A DNA stretch of 9,085 nt from an uncultured delta proteobacterium (lineage in GTDB: Bacteria > RBG-13-61-14 > DRUE01). The translations under genes were made by a program, and so were the position numbers. The stretch is from positions 1 to 9,085 of the forward strand of contig CAIUDS010000494.1 of the NCBI GenBank assembly GCA_903897985.1, written 5' to 3'. The notes under the pieces were generated by a model, which saw nothing but the letters and a program-made list of their open reading frames with translations, was not told the DNA's origin and did not search any database. Shown here in pieces: positions 4,885 through 9,085 of the stretch (within the stretch, counting starts at the first letter, position 1; each line of letters opens with the position of its first letter).

Positions 4885-6516
4885 CTATGGGAGTTCGGGT
4901 CCGTTCTCGAGGTCCGGGGGTTGGAGGTGTTGGGCAAGGCGGGCCTGATTGGGGTCGAGCATTCCGAGCACGCGGTAGCCGCGGATTTTATGGGCTTTTC
5001 CGCGCAGGTTCAGGGTCCCGAGGTCCTTGGTATGGAACAGGCCTTTGACGCGGTTGTAGGTTGACTCGCCGATGTAAATGGAATTGGGCATGGCCAGGTC
5101 CTGCAGCCGGGCCGCGATATTGACCGGGTCGCCCAGCACGGTGTATTCGATTCTCTGGGCGGAGCCCATGTAACCGGCGACCACGATGCCGGTGTTGACG
5201 CCGATGCGGATCGAGAAGCGCTTGGACTCGGCGATGCTGTTCCGGAACTCTTCCACCTTGGCAAGCATTTCCAGGGCGGCGAAGACCGCGAGTTCGGCGT
5301 CGTTGCCGTAGGAGATGGGGGCGCCGAAGATGGCCATGACGGCGTCGCCGATGAACTTGTCCACGGTGCCCTTGTTTTTGAGGATGACCTGACTCATGGC
5401 GGTGAAATAATCGTTGAGCAGGCCGGCCAGTTCGTCCGGCCGCATCTTTTCGCTCAAGGGGGTGAAGCCGCAGATGTCGGCGAAGAGCACGGTGACCTCG
5501 CGCTCGGCCACCTGATGATGGAGTTCCTGGTTCTGTTTCACCTGCTGGGCGATCTGGTTGACCACATCCGGGGAATGGAACCGCGAGAGATTGGCCCGCA
5601 AAATGGCGTCCTGCCGCATCTGCTCCTGGAGGGTTTCCTGCCGGATGGCGATGGCCACCTGGTTGGCGATCGCGGCCAAAAGTCGAAGGTCTTCCTCGTT
5701 AAAGGCGTAGGTCTGCATCAGGTTATCGAGGTAGATCACGCCCCGGACCTGGTCGCGTTCCCAGATGGGCATGCACAGGGCGGAGCGGATATTGAAGGCG
5801 ACAATGCTCTGGCCGGTCTGGAAGCGGGGATCATAGCGGGCGTCGCTGGTGATGATTCCGGCCTTTTCGAGGATGGCCCGCTGGGCGATGGTTTTGCTGA
5901 CCTGGACTTCGAGGTTTTCCGGGGGGCTTTTGCCCTGGACCATGGCCTGGCGGACTTGGAGTTCGCCTTTTTCATCGAGGAGCATGATCACGCCGCGCTC
6001 GGCGTTGATGACCTGGAAGATGAGTTCGAGGCTGAGTTTGATCAGTTCCTTCAGGCTGTTGGCGGAATTGAGCGCGCAGCCGATCTGGTAAAGGGTGTAG
6101 AAATATTTGCTTTCCCGGGCCTGGCCGGGCTTGGGCGAGGCCTTGAGCGCCGCGGCCCCCAGCCCGAGTTCGTTGCCCAGCTCCATCACCGGCCGGACCA
6201 CCTCGCCCTCCAGGGCTTGAGGGGACGGACGGTCCTGGTCCTCGAACACCAGCTGGAAATTACCGACTACGATCACATCCCCGGAGGCCAGGGGCTCGTC
6301 GCTCACGCGCAGGTTGTTGACATAAATCCCGTTCAGGCTGCCCAGGTCCGCGATTTTCCACTTGCCGCCTTCGCGCCGGATTTCGCAGTGGCGCCTCGAG
6401 ATCAGGATGTCATTGAGCACGATGTCGTTGTCCGGGAGCCGTCCGATCCGGATCAGATCGCTTTTCAGCTCAAGGCTGATGGGGTTTCCGGCTCCGACCG
6501 AGTAGATCCTGGCCAT
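4885..6516 (-). CDS. FHA-GAF-class III adenylate/guanylate cyclase
   Basis: The 543-residue cytoplasmic protein has three domains. Residues 1-95 form an FHA domain that binds phosphothreonine peptides (GR at 25-26, SRRH at 40-43, LNG at 61-63). Residues about 137-298 form a GAF domain (VINAERGVIMLLDEKG, ALCMPIWERDQVRGVIYLDN), a possible small-molecule sensor. A short helical linker leads to a class III cyclase domain at about 338-515. The two metal-binding Asp are D347 (LFADICGF) and D391 (GDAVMAIFG). Base selection uses K387 and T459, and the transition-state residues are N466 and R470 (NIAAR). A Lys/Thr pair is typical of class IIIb adenylate cyclases, so cAMP is the likely product, and all catalytic residues are present. 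There are no membrane segments. The ATG lies 9 nt after the alaS stop codon and follows AAAGGGAG, which suggests one transcript. The start just before the FHA domain is well placed. Confidence 0.93.
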   Translation of the reverse strand: MARIYSVGAGNPISLELKSDLIRIGRLPDNDIVLNDILISRRHCEIRREGGKWKIADLGSLNGIYVNNLRVSDEPLASGDVIVVGNFQLVFEDQDRPSPQALEGEVVRPVMELGNELGLGAAALKASPKPGQARESKYFYTLYQIGCALNSANSLKELIKLSLELIFQVINAERGVIMLLDEKGELQVRQAMVQGKSPPENLEVQVSKTIAQRAILEKAGIITSDARYDPRFQTGQSIVAFNIRSALCMPIWERDQVRGVIYLDNLMQTYAFNEEDLRLLAAIANQVAIAIRQETLQEQMRQDAILRANLSRFHSPDVVNQIAQQVKQNQELHHQVAEREVTVLFADICGFTPLSEKMRPDELAGLLNDYFTAMSQVILKNKGTVDKFIGDAVMAIFGAPISYGNDAELAVFAALEMLAKVEEFRNSIAESKRFSIRIGVNTGIVVAGYMGSAQRIEYTVLGDPVNIAARLQDLAMPNSIYIGESTYNRVKGLFHTKDLGTLNLRGKAHKIRGYRVLGMLDPNQARLAQHLQPPDLENGPELP

Positions 6517-6525
6517 GGGCTCCCT

Positions 6526-9085
6526 TTAGGGCTTTTTAGTTTGCTGCTGGATCAAATTATGCGCCTGATCCAGCGCCTCGTTCAACTTGTCCGCCTGGCC
6601 GCCGCCCCGGCCCAAGTCCGGCTTGCCGCCGCCCTTCCCTCCCGCAATCTCGCTGATCCCGGCAACCAACTTGCCGGCATGGTAGGACCCGGCCAAATCT
6701 TTGGTAACGGAAACCACGAAATAGGACTTATCCGCATCCGCGGTCCCCAAGGCAATGATCCCGCTCTTGAGTTTGGGGAGCAAGAGATCGGACAACGAGA
6801 GGAGCGTGGGCATATCCGCGTCCGGGATGATGCGTTTGATCACTTTTATCCCGCCGACCGGTTCGGCGCTGGCAACCATTTCCTCCGGATTCAAGGTCCT
6901 GGCGCCCAGCTTTGCTTGCTTCAATTCCTGCCGGAGTTTCTTGTCCTCGTCCAGCAATTTCTTGACCCGCTCGAGCAACTCATCCGGGCCGGCCTTGAAC
7001 TGGGCCGCGGCCTCCCGGACCAGGTTTTCCCGCTGCTGCACAAATTCAACCGCGCCCCTGCCGGTCAGGGCCTCGATGCGGCGGACGCCCGCGGCCACGC
7101 TGCCCTCGGACACGATCTTGAAGAAACCGAGGTCGCCGGTGGCCGAGCAGTGGGTGCCTCCGCAGAGCTCCTTGGAGAAATCCCCCATCTGCACCAGCCG
7201 AACCACTTCGCCGTATTTCTCTCCGAACAGGGCCATGGCCCCGCGGTCCACGGCTTCCGGGTAGGACAGGTATTCGATTTTGATCTCGGCGTTCATGCGG
7301 ATCATCTGGTTCACCAGCCGCTCCACCTGCAAAAGCTCTTCCTCGCTCACCGGCGAGTAGTGGGTGAAGTCGAACCGGAGCCGGTTGGGCTCGACCAGCG
7401 ATCCTTTTTGCTGGATATGGGTCCCCAGGATTTTGCGCAAACTGGCCTGGAGCAGATGGGTGGCGCTGTGGTTCCGCGCGGTATCCAGCCGGCGGTCCTG
7501 GTCAATGACCAGCTCGAGCGCGTCGCCCACCTTGACCTCGCCCGACTTGATCCGGCAATGGTGCACAATCAAGTCCTCGAGCGGCTTGATGGCGTCCAAA
7601 ACCTCGGCCTCTAAATTTTTCCCTCTTATCCATCCCCGGTCCCCGACCTGGCCGCCGGTCTCGCCGTAAAAGCAGGTCTGGTCGGTGATGATCTGCAATT
7701 CTTTTCCCGCGCCGGAAATCTTTTCTTTCAGCGCCCCCGCTTCGATCAGGGCCAAAACTTTTCCCTGTTCCTTCACTCTCTCATAGCCCGAGAACTCGCT
7801 CTTGATCCCCTGCTGCTTGACCTGCTTGTAAATCGCCTCGGTCTCTTCCGCGCCCGAGCCTTTCCAGCTTGCCCTTGCCCGTTCCTTCTGTTTTTCCATT
7901 TCCTGGTCAAAGGCTTTGAGGTCCACCGAGAAACCCTCGTCGCGGCCAATGGCCGAGGTCAGGTCGAGCGGGAAACCGTAGGTGTCGTAAAGTTTGAAGG
8001 CCGCCTCGCCCGGAAGGGTCCAGCCGGATCGGTCTTTTTTGTGCCGGTCTATTTCGTCCCGGATCAGGCGCAAACCGTTGTCCAGGGTTTGGAGGAACCG
8101 CTCTTCCTCATTCTTGACCACTTCCTCGATGTGGGACTTGCGCTCGACCAGTTCCGGGAAGGCCTTGCCCATCAGGTCAATCACCTGGTCGCAGACCTGG
8201 AAGAGCAGGGGCTGTTCGTAACCGAGCAGGCGGGCGTGGCGGCTGGCGCGGCGCATGACTCGGCGCAGCACATAGCCTCGGCCCTCGTTGCTGGGGAGGA
8301 TCCCGTCGGCGATGAGGAACGCGGTGGCGCGGGCATGGTCGGCGATGACGCGCATGGACGAGTGAACATCCACATTTTTGTCGGTGAACTTGGAGTGGAT
8401 GGTGGCGGAATAATCGAGCTTGGTGAGCTTCTCGATGCGGGAGATGATGGCGCGGAAGTGGTCGGTCTCGTAGTTGGAAAGGACTCCCTGCATGACCGCG
8501 GCGATCCGTTCGAGTCCCATGCCGGTGTCAATGCTGGGTTTGGGCAGCGGGTTCATCTTGCCGTCCGCGTCGCGGTTGTATTGCATGAACACCAGGTTCC
8601 AGAGTTCGAGGTAGCGGTCGCAATCGCAGCCGACCTTGCACTCCGGTTTTCCGCAGCCCACCCCCGGGCCCTGGTCATAAATTATTTCCGAACACGGCCC
8701 GCACGGACCGGTCTCGCCCATGCTCCAGAAATTGTCCGCCTCGCCCAGGCGCGCGATCCGGTCGGCCGGGACCTGCTGGTCCTTCCGCCAGAGCTCAAAG
8801 GCCTGATCGTCTTCCTGAAAAATGGTCACCCAGAGCCGGCTTTTATCCAGGCCCAGCTCCTTGGTGAGCAACTCCCAAGCGAACGCGATCGCGTCCTTTT
8901 TAAAATAGTCGCCGAAACTGAAATTGCCGAGCATCTCGAAAAAGGTGTGGTGGCGCGCGGTGTATCCGACATTTTCGAGGTCGTTGTGCTTGCCCGAGGC
9001 GCGGAAGCATTTCTGACTGGAGCAGGCGCGGGAGTAGGGCCTTTTTTCCAGGCCGAGGAACACATCCTTGAACTGGTTCATGCCG
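6526..9085 (-). CDS. alaS: Alanyl-tRNA synthetase (N-terminus beyond window)
   Basis: AlaS attaches alanine to tRNA-Ala in the cytoplasm and hydrolyses wrongly formed Ser- or Gly-tRNA-Ala. The 851 residues visible from MNQFKDVFLG correspond to the family from about residue 44 of the E. coli enzyme. The codon before that Met is Gly, as in the usual NAGMNQFKD, so the gene continues past 9085 and this Met is internal. Landmarks, numbered from that Met, are ENVGYTARHHTFFEMLGNFS (36-55), the class II motif DTGMGLERI (185-193), the tRNA-recognition region, and the editing-site zinc ligands HSATH (538-542) and CGGTH (640-644). The C-terminal C-Ala domain ends with GGGKPDLGRGGGQ (817-829), so the 3' end is complete. 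A cysteine cluster (C127, C130, C143, C148, C152, C154) near the catalytic core occurs in many bacterial AlaS proteins. The FHA-GAF-cyclase follows 9 nt downstream. Confidence 0.98.
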   Translation of the reverse strand, partial: GMNQFKDVFLGLEKRPYSRACSSQKCFRASGKHNDLENVGYTARHHTFFEMLGNFSFGDYFKKDAIAFAWELLTKELGLDKSRLWVTIFQEDDQAFELWRKDQQVPADRIARLGEADNFWSMGETGPCGPCSEIIYDQGPGVGCGKPECKVGCDCDRYLELWNLVFMQYNRDADGKMNPLPKPSIDTGMGLERIAAVMQGVLSNYETDHFRAIISRIEKLTKLDYSATIHSKFTDKNVDVHSSMRVIADHARATAFLIADGILPSNEGRGYVLRRVMRRASRHARLLGYEQPLLFQVCDQVIDLMGKAFPELVERKSHIEEVVKNEEERFLQTLDNGLRLIRDEIDRHKKDRSGWTLPGEAAFKLYDTYGFPLDLTSAIGRDEGFSVDLKAFDQEMEKQKERARASWKGSGAEETEAIYKQVKQQGIKSEFSGYERVKEQGKVLALIEAGALKEKISGAGKELQIITDQTCFYGETGGQVGDRGWIRGKNLEAEVLDAIKPLEDLIVHHCRIKSGEVKVGDALELVIDQDRRLDTARNHSATHLLQASLRKILGTHIQQKGSLVEPNRLRFDFTHYSPVSEEELLQVERLVNQMIRMNAEIKIEYLSYPEAVDRGAMALFGEKYGEVVRLVQMGDFSKELCGGTHCSATGDLGFFKIVSEGSVAAGVRRIEALTGRGAVEFVQQRENLVREAAAQFKAGPDELLERVKKLLDEDKKLRQELKQAKLGARTLNPEEMVASAEPVGGIKVIKRIIPDADMPTLLSLSDLLLPKLKSGIIALGTADADKSYFVVSVTKDLAGSYHAGKLVAGISEIAGGKGGGKPDLGRGGGQADKLNEALDQAHNLIQQQTKKP

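Noticed and set aside
5515..7614. 699-codon open frame on the + strand
   Set aside because: It lies opposite the cyclase and alaS genes, which have clear domains and catalytic residues. Its translation is a low-complexity Asp/Gly/Leu/Gln-rich product typical of the antisense frame of GC-rich genes.
9079..9081. ATG at 9079-9081 (- strand) as the alaS start
   Set aside because: MNQFKD is an internal conserved AlaS motif, about 44 residues into the protein, and the codon before it is Gly as in other AlaS proteins.

Overview
The window joins two very different regions that converge near position 4820-4885. No 16S or other phylogenetic marker except alaS is present, so the taxon is uncertain. The signal-peptide TolB-like protein, the large Rhs/YD-repeat proteins and the FHA-GAF-cyclase fit a Gram-negative-type bacterium with rich signalling, for example a deltaproteobacterial-type lineage or a candidate phylum such as Omnitrophota. 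This placement is a low-confidence inference.

Positions 1-4817 (+ strand) are an accessory Rhs array. Three copies of the same Rhs core are present. Copy 1 (1-1260) is cut at its 5' end by the window edge and keeps a canonical core-closing motif (NP-x4-DPFGL) followed by a Gly/Cys-rich variable C-terminal domain. Copy 2 (1966-3441) is a short, orphan-like module with the last YD repeats, the same core and an unrelated C-terminal domain. Copy 3 (homology about 4503-4757) is a decayed core fragment without a C-terminal domain. Copies 1 and 2 are each followed at once by a different AT-rich gene: a predicted membrane protein (1272-1952) and a secreted TolB/PD40-like beta-propeller protein (3450-4418). 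In both cases the Rhs stop codon lies within the AGGAGG ribosome binding site of the next gene. This is the layout expected of polymorphic toxin/partner modules, though neither C-terminal domain nor partner matches a toxin or immunity family that I can name.

The 5' edges of copies 2 and 3 each follow a small repeat with GGTC half-sites phased at 16 nt and a diverged (A/G)ACWTT-type tail (1895-1950 and 4416-4467). The tail resembles REP-like repeats linked to REP-associated tyrosine transposases. The core copies are mosaics: one block has many synonymous differences and no amino-acid change, and the next block is almost identical in DNA. The array therefore looks built by recombination or gene conversion around a conserved core that carries an unusual Pro/Cys segment and a predicted membrane hairpin.

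Positions 4885-9085 (- strand) are GC-rich and housekeeping in character: alanyl-tRNA synthetase (alaS, N-terminus beyond the window) and, 9 nt downstream, an FHA-GAF-class III nucleotidyl cyclase, probably co-transcribed. Between the two regions lie the remains of Rhs copy 3 and a short sequence resembling a widespread intergenic repeat (4777-4806). Apart from these, no stretch longer than 300 nt lacks a gene.
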